Assembly: GCA_009760885.1 (NCBI GenBank)
Contig: CM019693.1
Location: 49,449,269-49,513,268, forward strand
Direction: 5' to 3'
Length of the DNA: 64,000 nt
Source of the DNA: Achatina immaculata
Lineage: Eukaryota; Mollusca; Gastropoda; Stylommatophora; Achatinidae
The position numbers were made by a program, and so were the translations under genes. Shown piece by piece: positions 31,440-42,690 of the stretch. Numbering within the stretch: position 1 is the stretch's first letter; the number at the start of each line of letters is the position of its first letter. The notes under the pieces were generated by a model that saw only the letters and a program-made list of their open reading frames with translations, made no database searches and was not told where the DNA came from.

Positions 31440-31720
31440 TTGTTGTTCCGCTTTCTACGGTAGAGAGTTTCCTGCATATTTCTATATTCCCAGTACTTTT
31501 CTTCTCTTTGACGTGATAAAATATTTGATCTACGTTTGATCTATTCTTCCTAAAACCTGCTTGATAGTCTCGCTGTATGGTTTTAATATATTTAAAAGTA
31601 TAACAGTTAGTATTTTGTAACTTCTCTGTAGTAAGGATATTCCTCTGTAGTTTTCACACTTACTGTTATCGCCTTATAAGTACCGGATGCTAGATGTCAA
31701 AATGTGACATTTTCTTGTGT
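31440..31720 (-). pseudogene. Older LINE RT relic, N-side part
   Basis: Minus-strand frames show ITLL-like and YKIL-VILLNILKPY residues followed by Q-x-GFRK-like and EKYWEYRN residues, the RT region before motif A. It joins logically to 28212-27790, which starts at motif A, giving one LINE interrupted by the R2-group element. Confidence 0.65.
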
Positions 31721-33135
31721 TTTCTGAAAGGAAGAATCCTGCCAGAGGAGACATGAGGTGGGTAGGGAATAATAAAGTTCTGACAGTGCAGCGGGGGCGG
31801 CGGAGGGATACCAAGATTGTAGCACTGACGTCAGTGACTCACACAAGTGATGGACATTGTTTAGTTAGTAGAAGAACTAACATACATTTAGGGATATATT
31901 TGTTAGACAGCCTAAACTTGTCAGGGATTATGAGTATGTGGGTGGTGCGGACACAAGCGTTCAAGTTATAAACATAATGCTTTGAGAATGACAGATAAAT
32001 ATTGGAAAACGTTTTAATTTTCTTTTTTTTTCAGACACTGTGAGTTTAAATGCATAGTTTTTATTTCAGGACACAATGAACACGAACCCAGACATAGCAG
32101 AATTGCAGAGACTAACATGGACGTTTAGAGTTTACTTGAGAACTTGTTGGAGAGTTAGGAAATATAGGGGAGATAATTATATGATAATGTGCCTGTCACA
32201 TCAAAGCCTGTAGTTTTATTTCTCCCAATGCAAGTGGCTCTTGAAATCGCAGATAATAAGTAAGAATGTAAACTGTGGTATCAAATTAATAAAAGAGAAT
32301 TAAAAACAAATATTAGATAATAAAAATATGGCAATTATGCTTCCAAAAATGGGGACATTATTTATCTCTCTAACATAAACCATAATGCTACAACATTTTG
32401 AAGTGTCACATGGTAGTACGTCATCTGACATAATTATGAAATAATTTCACAGAATTTTCAGTCTGACACACAATACCTACGTTATTTGTTTTGTTTTATT
32501 CATTTCTATAAGGTCATTTATGTCAAACTGAAATGTTTGCATGTTCTGAAGTCAAGTTTCAGAAGTGGACAATAAAACCTTGTAATTTAATTATTGTTGG
32601 TTAGACTGACTTCACATTTGAATATAATGTGCAGAAATTGTTATATCTTTTCACAAAACAATCACTTTGTTCTCGAGTATTCCATTACCTTGTTTTTCTT
32701 CTGTGTGAAAATGTACTTTCAATATTTTTGTTACAGTTTGATTCCTTACTTTATTAACATTTTGAGAATATACAGTCGCACAGATTCGAAAATATCATTT
32801 TAAGCTGTAGAATATCAAACTAGAACCAATTTCAAACAAAATGATATATAACAAAGACGTATCAACACTTTGTATAAGGAGTTCAGGACCTATAACAAAG
32901 TTCATGTCTGTTAAGGTAATAACACAGCTGAAAAGCTTGTTTCTTAAGGGTTAAAATATAAACAGTTCTACTTGCAACGATTGTGGGAATGGTATGGTCA
33001 GTTCCAAATGAGTTAATGTTCACTGTGTGGGTTAATCGACAGTCTGGCGAGAGCGGAGGCCACGTGGGTGGATGATTCGACCTCCTCGTACGTTTCTTTG
33101 CCATGTGCCAGTTGTTTGTGTCTGACTGACCTTTG
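31721..33135. other. Unique-looking 1.4 kb, no confirmed gene
   Basis: The longest stretch without transposon or array signal in the middle of the window. It contains a perfect palindrome ACTGACGTCAGT with a CRE core (31826-31833), an AP-1-like TGACTCA (31835-31841), two pyrimidine-rich tracts ending in CAG (32035 and 32069) and a short ATG frame. Most of the rest is AT-rich. Confidence 0.45.
32076..32213 (+). CDS. Short candidate frame after an acceptor-like site
   Basis: 45 codons plus stop, starting MNTNPDIAELQRLTWTF. The ATG lies 7 bases after TTTTATTTCAG, which looks like a splice acceptor. There is no recognisable domain. Coding status is speculative; it is listed because it is one of few non-repeat frames with plausible signals around it. 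Confidence 0.15.
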   Translation: MNTNPDIAELQRLTWTFRVYLRTCWRVRKYRGDNYMIMCLSHQSL

Positions 33136-33144
33136 TTTTGTAAG

Positions 33145-33715
33145 GCCCTTGGGTTGTGTGATGTATGCTCACTAGCTCTTGTTCTGTGATGTATGCTCAC
33201 TGGCTCTTGTTCTGTGATGTATGCTCACTGGCTCTTGTTCTGTGATGTATGCTCACTGGCTCTTGTTCTGTGATGTATACTTACTGGCTCTTGTTGTGTG
33301 ACATATACTCACTGACTCTTGTTGTGTGATATATACTCACTGGCTCTTGATGTATGATGTATACTCACTGGCTCTTGATGTGTGATGTATACTTACTGGC
33401 TCCTGATGTGTGATGTATACTCACTGGCTCTTGATGTATGATGCATACTCACTGGCTCTTGTTGTGTGATGTATACCCATGGCTCTTGTTGTATGATGCA
33501 TACTCACTGGCTCTTGTTGTATGATGCATACTCACTGGCTCTTGTTGTGTGATGTATACTCATTGGCTCTTGTTGTGTGATGTATACTCATGGCTCTTGA
33601 TGTGTGATGTATACTCACGGGCTCTTGATGTATGATGTATACTCACTGGCTCTTGATGTATGATGTATACTCATGGCTCTTGATGTGTGATGTATACTCA
33701 CTGGCTCTTGTTGGA
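33145..33715. repeat. 28-bp minisatellite, about 20 copies
   Basis: Units GCTCTTGTTGTGTGATG plus TATACTCACTG with GATGTATG, GTTCTGTG and CATGG variants. Copies to the left carry GTTCTGTGATGTATGC and those to the right GATGTG, so sub-types are regionally sorted. Confidence 0.94.
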
Positions 33716-33829
33716 CAGACATTTTTCTGTATTGCTTCTTCCTTACTACCTGTGTACCCAGCAGTCTATTGCTCTGTGCTTGCTCCTACCACAGATGCAG
33801 CATTTTCTGACTTGTCTCGTTTTTTTTTA

Positions 33830-34990
33830 TTAAGACTACTTAAGACTCCCAATATCTCTTTATTAAGAGAACTTGAGACTCCCAATATCTCTTTATTAAG
33901 AACATTTGAGATCTCCAATATCTCTTTATTAAGAGAACTTGAGACCCCCAATATCTCTTTATTAAGAACACTTGAGATCCCCAAAATGTCATTATTAAAA
34001 GAACTTGAGATCCCCAATATCTCTTTAATACGAAATCCTGAGACTCCCAATATCTCTTTAATAAGAACACTTGAGATCCCTATTATCACTTTAATAAGAA
34101 CACTTGAGACCTATAATATCTCTGTAATAAGAACACATAAGACCCCCATTATCACTTTAATAAGAATACTTGAGTCCCCCATTATAACTTTAATAAGAAT
34201 ACTTGAGACCTATAATATCTCTGTAATAAGAACACTTGAGACCTCAAATATCTCTTTATTAAGAACACTTGAGATCCCATATATCTCTTTATTACGAACA
34301 CTTGAGTCCCCCAATATCTATTTAATAAGAACACTTGAGTCCCCCAATATCTCTTTAACACGAACACTTGAGTCCCCCAATATCTTTTTAACAAGAACAC
34401 TTGAGTCCCCCAATATCTCTTTAACAAGAACACTTGAGTCCCCCAATATCTCTTTAACAAGAACACTTGAGACCCCAAATATATCTTTAATAAGAACACT
34501 TGAGACACCAAATATATCTTTAATAAGAACACTTGAGACCCCAAATATCTCTTTAATAAGAACATTTGAGACCCCAAATATCTCTTTAATAAGAACCCTT
34601 GAGACCTCAAATATCTCTTTAATAAGAACACTTGAGACCCCAAATATATCTTTAATAAGAACACTTGAGACCTAAAATATCTCTTTAATAAGAACACTTG
34701 AGACCTGAAATATCTCTTTAATAAGAACAGAGACCCCAAATATGTCTTTAATAAGAACCCTTGAGACCTCAAATATATCTTTAATAAGAACACTTGAGAC
34801 CTCAAATATCTCTTTAATAAGAACACTTGAGACCCCAAATATATCTTTAATAAGAACACTTGAGACCCCAAATATATCTTTAATAAGAACTCCTGATACC
34901 CCGTTATCTCCTTACTAAAAACACTTGACACTCCCATTATATCTTTTCCATGATTACTTCAGACCCCTAATATCTCTTTACTAAAAACAT
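33830..34990. repeat. 33-bp minisatellite, block 1
   Basis: About 35 units built on CTTGAGACCCCAAATATC and TCTTTAATAAGAACA. The 33-bp period keeps frames open on both strands (11-residue repeats LETPNISLIRT on plus and GSQVFLLKRYL on minus), giving long ORFs of 347 and 251 codons that are by-products. Left units have TTATTAAGA, right units TTAATAAGA. Confidence 0.95.
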
Positions 34991-35009
34991 TCAAGACCCC
35001 GAATATTTC

Positions 35010-35519
35010 TTCCACATCTCGTCCACATGTCGCACGTGTGGTTAGGGACCACTTTCAGCAGCATCAGATTACTGTCTTGCCATGGCCAGCAGTTTCACCG
35101 GACCTGTCTCATATCGAGCACATTTGGGATGAACTGGACTGCAGGTTGCAAAGACGACACAATCGTCCTGGAAGCCACCAAGAATTAGCCCAGAATTAGA
35201 TGCAAGAAGAATAGAATACCATGCCTCGACAATTGATACAACTTGTCATTGGTTCGATGAGAAGGCGGTGTCAAGCAGTGATAGCTGCCCGAGGAGGACA
35301 CACACGATAGTGAAACCCTGATTTTCTTTTCTTGGGGTGGTGAGCCACATTAAGTGAGTTTGTTGCACTTTTTTGTGACATGTGACTGGCTTGAAAGTTA
35401 TCATTTTATCTGTTATAGGATAACCAAACATAATGTGTGCTAAATTGTATCTGAATCATCACTTGAGCACGTTCATTGTACTTTTTAAAGCATTGCACAC
35501 TTACTTTTTTCCGTGAGTA
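35010..35519 (+). pseudogene. Tc1/mariner transposase 3' end
   Basis: One plus-strand frame reads RPHVARVVRDHFQQHQ, then LPWPAVSPDLSHIEHIWDEL with the PDL-x-x-IEHxWDEL block that holds the last acidic catalytic residue, then SMRRRCQAVIAARGGHTR and a stop at 35308. Two in-frame TAG codons interrupt it. About 200 bp of 3' non-coding sequence follows, ending CTTTTTTCCGTGAGTA, a typical Tc1-family terminal repeat next to TA. The 5' part with DNA-binding domain and first two aspartates is missing. Confidence 0.88.
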
Positions 35520-36125
35520 TGTCTCTTTACTAAGAAGACTTGAGACCCTCAATATATCTTTACTAAGAACTTGATACCTCGAATATCATTTTAATAAGAA
35601 CACTTGAGACCCCCCAATCTCTTTAATAAGAACATTGAGACCCCAAATCTCTTTAATAAGAATATTGAGACTCCCAATCTCTTTAATAAGATCACTTGAG
35701 ACCCCCAATATCTCTTGTCTAATAACACTCGAGACAACCAATATATCTTTATTAAGAACACTTGAGACCCCAATATCTTTTTACTATGAACACTTTAGAC
35801 CCCCAATATTTCTTTATTAATAAATCTTGAGACCTCCAATATCTCTTTAATAAGAACACTAGAGACACATAATATCTTTATACTAAGAACACTTTGGACT
35901 TCCAATATCTTTTTACAAAGAAAACATGAGACCCCCCCCCCCCCCCAATATCTCATAAATAAGAACACTTGTGATATCCAATATCTCTTTACTATGCACA
36001 CTTGAGGGCCCCAATATCTCTTTACTAAGAACAATTCAGACCCCAAATATCTCTTTACCAAGAACAATATCTCATTACTAAGAACACCATGAGACCCTAG
36101 TTCCCCTTTAGTCCAGTACTTGAGG
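35520..36125. repeat. 33-bp minisatellite, block 2
   Basis: Continuation of the array beyond the Tc1 fragment, more diverged, with units such as CTTGAGACCCCCAATATC and TCTTTACTAAGAACA. Length variation is larger than in block 1, and a run of about 14 C occurs near 35933. Confidence 0.9.
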
Positions 36126-36170
36126 CCCCAGTATCTCTTATTGAGAAACCTTGTACTGAATGAAAAACTT

Positions 36171-36268
36171 GTAAGCGACATGAGCAGAAAGCTGAGGTGA
36201 GACACATGTTGCCACGTGTAAGCGACATGAGCAGAAAGCTGAGATGAGACACATGTTGCCACGTGTAA
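36171..36268. repeat. 47-bp tandem duplication
   Basis: Two copies containing GTAAGCGACATGAGCAGAAAG and GAGACACATGTTGCCACGT; they differ at one base (GAGGTGAG versus GAGATGAG). A partial third copy follows (GTAAGCTACATG). Confidence 0.92.
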
Positions 36269-36590
36269 GCTACATGTTTGTGTTTGTGAGAGACTGCAAA
36301 ATCTGGACAGAAAGATCTGTAAGATTTTAGCTTGGACATTTCATGGGCTGGGGTGGGGGAACGAGGGGTTATATTAGGTGATATTTATCACGTGATGGAT
36401 AACTGACTTGGAAGATTTGTGAATGTGACAACATAGCAGGTTTAACATGACCTAACAAATGACCAGGGCGCTAGGCACAGACAAACTCAGAACATGTGTA
36501 TCAAACTACAGCTTGTCCAGGGGAGTGGAGCTAGAAGTCTTTCAGGTGGTTCCTGTTTCTGTTACTAAAGACCTGCATTTTTGGTAGGGT
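36269..36590. other. No gene seen
   Basis: Unique-looking sequence with a short G-rich stretch near 36345; no supported gene. Confidence 0.5.
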
Positions 36591-36599
36591 ATTCACCCA

Positions 36600-36885
36600 T
36601 TATCTTTACATACATCGAGTGCGGGCAGCGAGTTATCTACTCACCAAGTATCCACCCATTCTGCTATAACACATCACCTGCTGGTGGTAAGGTATCAGCC
36701 CAGTCATCTGATACATAAGCTACATTTAGTAAGGAATGTGCACGCTTCTCATCTGTACACATAGTCTACAGGTAGTAAAGAATCTATGATTCTCACCTGT
36801 ACATATAGTTTACACGTAGTAAAGAATCTATGCTTCTCACCTGCACACACACAGTCTACAGGTAGTAAAGAATCTATGTTCGTCA
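36600..36885. repeat. Degenerate units resembling the 44-bp satellite
   Basis: GTGCGGGCAGCGAGTTATCTACTC at 36618-36641 matches the core of the 44-bp satellite (GCAGATAGTGAGTTATC). Further right, three copies of about 55 bp share CAGGTAGTAAAGAATCTATG and CTCACCTGTACA. It is a diverged, distant outpost of that repeat or of an ancestor. Confidence 0.55.
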
Positions 36886-36989
36886 CTGACACAGGCAATA
36901 TATTTACTCAAGGTATTAAGATGATGTCAGCTGCTAATTTTAAACCTTGTAAAGAGAGAAATAATCGCTTTAGCCATCTTCCACTGCTT

Positions 36990-37048
36990 TATCTGATGAT
37001 GATGATTATGATGATAATGATGATGACGATGATGATGATGATGATGAT
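36990..37048. repeat. (GAT)n microsatellite
   Basis: Mostly GATGATGAT with single interruptions (TTATG, AATG, CGATG). Could be the remains of a LINE tail, but no adjoining LINE sequence is visible. Confidence 0.9.
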
Positions 37049-37307
37049 TTTAAATTCTTTCTACAAAATAAGATGAAAAAAATAAAAGAAATTAGAAACA
37101 AATTTGTGAATAATTGTTATGAAAAGAGTTATGATAGTCTAAGATAAAAGACTTCATATATGTATAATGTTACACTGTATTAGCCATTAATTATCAGCCT
37201 AACTGTGGCACATAACATTATACAGAAGAGAAGAAAAAGCAATAGAAGAAGGCAAGAAGGACAAAAAAGTATGCGACAGAAACAAGAGCTGTGTACAGTA
37301 CATGTGT

Positions 37308-38330
37308 CTGCCAGTATCTAGGCTAAAAGCGGGTGTGAGTGCACGAGTTATCACGGCAGTTTTTCTACCTGTTACCAGTATCTAGGCTAAAAGCGGGTGT
37401 GAGTGCACGAGTTATCACGGCAGTTTTTCTATCTGTTACCAGTATCTAGGCTAAAAGCAGGTGTGAGTGCACGAGTTATCACGGCAGTTTTTCTACCTGT
37501 TACCAGTATCTAGGCTAAAAGCAGGTGTGAGTGCACGAGTTATCACGGCAGTTTTTCTACCTGTTACCAGTATCTAGGCTAAAAGCAGGTGTGAGTGCAC
37601 GAGTTATCACGGCAGTTTTTCTACCTGTTACCAGTATCTAGGCTAAAAGCAGGTGTGAGTGCACGAGTTATCACGGCAGTTTTTCTACCTGTTACCAGTA
37701 TCTAGGCTAAAAGCAGGTGTGAGTGCACGAGTTATCACGGCAGTTTTTCTACCTGTTACCAGTATCTAGGCTAAAAGCGAGTGTGAGTGCACGAGTTATC
37801 ACGGCAGTTTTTCTACCTGTTACCAGTATCTAGGCTAAAAGCAGGTGTGAGTGCACGAGTTATCACGGCAGTTTTTCTACCTGTTACCAGTATCTAGGCT
37901 AAAAGCAGGTGTGAGTGCACGAGTTATCACGGCAGTTTTTCTACCTGTTACCAGTATCTAGGCTAAAAGCAGTGTGAGTGCACGAGTTATCACGGCAGTT
38001 TTTCTACCTGTTACCAGTATCTAGGCTAAAAGCAGGTGTGAGTGCACGAGTTATCACGGCAGTTTTTCTACCTGTTACCAGTATCTAGGCTAAAAGCGGG
38101 TGTGAGTGCACGAGTTATCACGGCAGTTTTTCTACCTGTTACCAGTATCTAGGCTAAAAGCAGGTGTGAGTGCACGAGTTATCACGGCAGTTTTTCTACC
38201 TGTTACCAGTATCTAGGCTAAAAGCGGATGTGAGTGCACGAGTTATCACGGCAGTTTTTCTACCTGTTACCAGTATCTAGGCTAAAAGCAGGTGTGAGTG
38301 CACGAGTTATCACGGCAGTTTTTCTATCTG
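37308..38330. repeat. 64-bp tandem array, 16 copies
   Basis: Sixteen almost identical 64-bp units containing GTTACCAGTATCTAGGCTA, AAGCAGGTGTGAGTGCACG and TTATCACGGCAGTTTTTC. Variation is confined mainly to one position (GCGGG, GCAGG, GCGAG, GCGGATG). High uniformity indicates recent expansion or active homogenisation. Confidence 0.97.
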
Positions 38331-38419
38331 TGTTTCACAACTATTAAACTAACGTCCGTGTCTCCTGAAGAAATATCTTTGATTGTATTGAAGAATCAAC
38401 TCGCAAACAGCCATAAATC

Positions 38420-38632
38420 TGATACAGAAAATAAAAACATGAACGCTTTGGCTGATAAAGTATGATAAACATACTACAGAAAATAAAAACATGAACGCTT
38501 TGGTTGATAAAGTATGATAAACTTACTACAGAAAATAAAAACATGAACGCTGTGGTTGATAAAGTATGATAAACATACTACAGAAAATAAAAACATGAAC
38601 GCTTTTGTTCATAAGGTATGATAAACATACAT
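38420..38632. repeat. 52-bp tandem array, 4 copies
   Basis: Units contain ACTACAGAAAATAAAAAC, ATGAACGCTTTGGTTGAT and AAAGTATGATAAACAT. Confidence 0.93.
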
Positions 38633-38786
38633 GTATTATTTGTTTATTTTTCTTCATTTTCCTTTATTACTAATTATTTATCGTTTCACCCGGAAGAAAA
38701 AAGCCTAAACTACAACTGTGACAGTACAGTAAATTACATTGGCCATTGAAAATTATGAAGGTCTAAAAATATTAAGTTAACCAAAT

Positions 38787-40462
38787 CATCATCATCATCA
38801 GGTGCCGTGCCGACTGGCGTTGGCTATTATGCTTCTCCAGAGTACCCGATCCTTCATGCAGGTCATCAGCTCAGTTGGTGATCTCTTCCCACACCATCCC
38901 GTCAGACTGTCCAGTATCATTTCTCTTGGTCTTCCTCTTGATCTTCTTCTTTCTATTTTTCCTGTTGTTATAATATGTTCAATGCCCCCTCTTCTCATTG
39001 CATGTCCTGTGAAAGTACATTGTCTCTCTCTTATTTTTTGTTTTGACAAGGTTTTTTGTCTCTCCAGCTCTTCTCATACATTCTTCGTTAGTTATTTTTG
39101 CTCTCCAGGGATTCGCAACATTCTTCTAATAAGCCACATTTCGGCTGCTTCCAATGATTTTTTTGTGCAGACTTGCCTATTGTCCATGATTTACTTCCAT
39201 ATAACAAGATAGGTTCAGCATAGCATTTTAGGACTCGTTTTCTAACATTCATTGATAAGGATGTGTTGCATATGTTTCTCATTCTCTGAAATACAGTCTT
39301 TGCTTGACCTATTCTGTTCCTAATTTCTGTTCTGCATTTCCCATCTAAAGTTATTACAGCTCCAAGGTATTTGAATTTCTGCACCTGCTTTAGAATGGTT
39401 CCGTTTAATTTTATACTGCATGTTGGTGTATTCCGTTTCTTAGATATAACTATCGCCTCTGTCTTTTTGATGTTTAAAGTAAGGCCTTTCTGTTCACTTT
39501 CTTTGACGACTTTATCCAAGAGATTTTGCAGGTCTTGTTGGTTCTCAGCTATCAGTACTGTGTCGTCAGCATACTGAAGGTTGTTAATATTGTATCCTCC
39601 AATTTTTATGCCTGGTTCTGTGATGATCGTTCTTAGAATATTCTCGCTGTATAGAGAAAAAAGGTCTGGAGACAGTACATATCCCTGTCGCACCCCTTGT
39701 TTTATAGGTTGATATTTTCCAGTTTTATTTTCAACTCGAACTGCTGCTTCTTGCTGCCAGTATGGATGTTTTGCAATCCTCAGGTCTTTGCCGTCTATAT
39801 TGATGTCTTAAAGAATTTTAATAATTTCATTATGTTTCACCTTGTCGAATGCCTTGGTGTAATCAATGAAGCATAAGTAGAGATCTTTCTGTACTTCTAA
39901 AGCTCTTTCTGTTAATGTTCGTGAAGCATAAATGGCATTGTGTTTCCTTTTCCTTCAAGAAATCCAAACTGTTCATCTGCTATTTTCATTTTTACCTTGT
40001 TCTTCTCATAATAATTCTCAGAAGTAGCTTCGTTATGTGGCATGAGAGGCTGATAGTCAGGTGGTCATCACATTCCTTTGCACCTGGTTTCTTTGGTAGT
40101 GCTATAAACGTGGATTTAAGCAGGTCACTGGGCATATAACCACTGTTGTAAATGTCATTCAGTAACTTGGTTATTATTTTTATTCCTGTCTCCTCTAGTG
40201 CCTCTATTTCTTCTATTGTTATATTATCAGGCCCAGTCGCTTTTCCTTTCTTCATGTGTTTGATGGCATCTATGATTTCATCTTCAAGTATTGGTGGTCC
40301 ATCAATGTTTTCAGCATGTAGTGTTAATTTTGGTCTTTCTCCTCCATATAGCTCACCGATATACTCTGTCCACCTGTCCACAATGTCTTCTTTTCCCATT
40401 AACATTTTACCTTCTTTTGATTTCAGGCATCCTGTGGTATATTTTGTCTTCCTGCTGTCAAT
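38787..40462 (-). pseudogene. LINE, GAT-tailed family, copy 2
   Basis: Minus-strand relative of 25625-27656. Its 3' end is CATCATCATCATC on the plus strand at 38787, next to the complement of the ASRHGT stop. Frames: 39049-38798 (ERQCTFTGHAMRRGG...SRGRPREMIL), 39693-39088 ([16 protein letters not shown], motif B with Cys changed to Tyr; [10 protein letters not shown], motif C intact) and 40405-39992 (fingers, KATGPDN and [13 protein letters not shown]). A frame break near 40000 and another near 39700-39990 remove continuity around motif A. It is 5'-truncated at 40462, where the 3' end of another LINE starts immediately. Confidence 0.9.
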
Positions 40463-40463
40463 T

Positions 40464-40598
40464 CAAGTGCCGTGCCGCGTGGCGTAGGCGATCATTTCTC
40501 TCCACAATTCCCTGTCTTTAGACCTGATTATGAGATCCGCCGGTAACTTTCTTCCTAGCCACACTGACAGCCCATCCAGTAACCTCTCTCTCTCTCTC

Positions 40599-40641
<43 letters not shown>

Positions 40642-42690
40642 TACTCTGTCTCTTCTTCCTTCAATTTTTCCAGTTGCCACAGTGTGTTCCAATTATCCTA
40701 TTCGCAGGAAATGTCCCATAAATCTCGCTTGTCTGCCTCTGATCTTTGCTATAATTTGCCTTCTAACTCCAGTCTCTCTTAAGTCTTCTTCGTTGGTTTT
40801 CTTAGCTATCCATGGTATCTTCAACATCCTTCTTATAAACCACATCTCTATGGCTCCATTTCTTGCTGTACTCTCTTATTCATGGACCATGCTTCACACC
40901 CATAAAACAAAATTGGCTCGATGTAACATTTAAGTACTCGGAATCTCGTTTCCACTGATATGGATCTGTTGTACAAGATGTTTCTCATTGTCTGGAATGT
41001 TGACTAGGCTTGAGCACGTCTGCTTTTTATATCGTTGTGACATTTTCCATCAGTTGTTATAATCCTTCTTAAGTACTTGAATCTATCAACTTGTTTCAGA
41101 GTTGTGCCATCGATGGTAATGCTACATTTCGGTGGTATTCTTTTCTTTGAGATGACCATCATTTTAGTCTTCTTTTTGTTCAGGCTGAGATCTTTACTTT
41201 TACTTTCACGAACCACGATGTCCAGAAGAGCCTGTAGCTCGCCTTCACTTTTAGCAATCAGTTGTCTACATATCTTAAGTTGTTAAGGTTGTACCCGCCA
41301 GCTGATATTCCTGGCATGTTCTCTATATTTCTCATTATGTTTTCGCTGCACAAGGAGCAGAGGTCAGGAGATAGGACACATCCTTGCCTCACTCCCAATT
41401 GTATGTCTTGGAATGCTGCTATTTGGTTCTCAACCTTCATTGCTGCTGATTGCTGCCAGTATATGTTTTTGATGAGTTTCAGATCTTTCCCATCTATGTT
41501 GATGTCTTCCAGCATTCTTATAATTTCTGTGTGTCTCACTTTATCAAATACTGTACAGTAGTCTATGAAGCATAAATATAGGTCCATCTTTACTTCTATT
41601 GCCTGTGAGTTCACTAATAAGTTTGTGTATGTTTTTGCTGTCTTTATTATGGGAGTTTTCTATTTGTCTGCACTGTTCATTTAACCACACTTCCTTTGCT
41701 TCTCTGCATTTGCATCTTATTTCTTTATTTATCCTGCTATATTTCTCTTGGTTATTTTTACTCCTCCTTCTCTTGTCCATCAGTCCTAAGATGTCGTCAT
41801 TTATTTTAGGGGCTTCTTTTTTCGGTGGTATTATCTCCTTAACAGTTTGGTTCATAGAATCTCTTAACATTGCCCATTGTTCATCTATACTATTTATCTT
41901 TGCTATTGCATTGTATCTATTTGTTATAATAACTTTGTATTGTTATCGCAGTTCTTGTTCATTTTTAAGGAGTTCTGTATTCAGTTTGATGTTTCTCACT
42001 TTTCTGCATGTTTTCTTTAGCTTTATTCTAATTTTTCCCACAGAGTGGGTCATGGTCACTATTGCAGTCAGCTCCTGGCATGGTTTATGTTATCAGTAAT
42101 GCACTGCGGAATCGTTTGTTGATTAATATGTAGTCTATCTGGTTAAAGTATTTTTTGTCTGGGCTGCGCCACGTTGCCAGTCTTCGAGGATGTTGTTTAA
42201 ACCAGGTGTTTCCTACAACCATGCTGTGTATTCTTGCCCATTCAATTAATTTACGACCTCTGTCATTCCTCTCCCCCAGTCCATAGTCACCAACGATGTC
42301 TGAAGTTCTTCCTTTACCAACTTTGGCATTAAAATCTCCCATGAATATAGTAACTTCATGTGACTGTGTGTTAGGGCTGTCTCTATGTCAATTATAGAAT
42401 AGCTGTACATCTTCTTCAGAACTTTCAGATGTTGGAGCGTACACTTGTATAATATTTATGTTTACTGGTCGTCTTTTCAGTTGGGCTAGCAGGACTCGGT
42501 CCGAGATATTCAAATATCCTACAATTGTCCTTGCTGTTTGTTCGTCAAATATTATTCCTACTCCTCGTTCATGTTTCTCACTTCCTGAATATATTATTGT
42601 ATATTTATCAGAGTTTATCTTCCCTGCACTTGTCCATCAAACTTCACTCATTCCTTGTATGTTGACCAGATATTTGATTTAACCAGGACA
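40464..42690 (-). pseudogene. Related LINE with endonuclease and internal RT deletion
   Basis: Minus-strand element. The endonuclease is visible from about 42650 to 42085: GVGIIFDEQTARTIVGYLN, VNINIIQVYAPTS, then MGDFNAKVGKG, GLGERNDRG and NQIDYILIN. The linker ([20 protein letters not shown] to ISELTG; 41870-41615) is followed almost directly by [17 protein letters not shown] (motif A), so about 600 bp of RT fingers present in the sister family are missing. Motif [14 protein letters not shown] is intact, but motif C reads RYVDN with a stop instead of RYADD. The C-terminus LPADLIIRSKDRELWREMI and ATRHGT is at 40570-40464, next to a (TC)n expansion. It cannot encode an active RT. Confidence 0.88.
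40562..40634. repeat. (TC)n microsatellite inside the LINE
   Basis: CTCTCTCTC for about 70 bp with one CACTC interruption, in the C-terminal coding part of the minus-strand LINE. Confidence 0.95.

Noticed and set aside
34182..34937. 251-codon minus-strand frame as a gene
   Set aside because: It is the antisense reading of the 33-bp array, which is also open on the plus strand; both result from a period divisible by three.
40152..40487. 111-codon plus-strand frame
   Set aside because: It is antisense to the RT fingers of the minus-strand LINE, and the same shadow appears at the sister copy (26292-25939).
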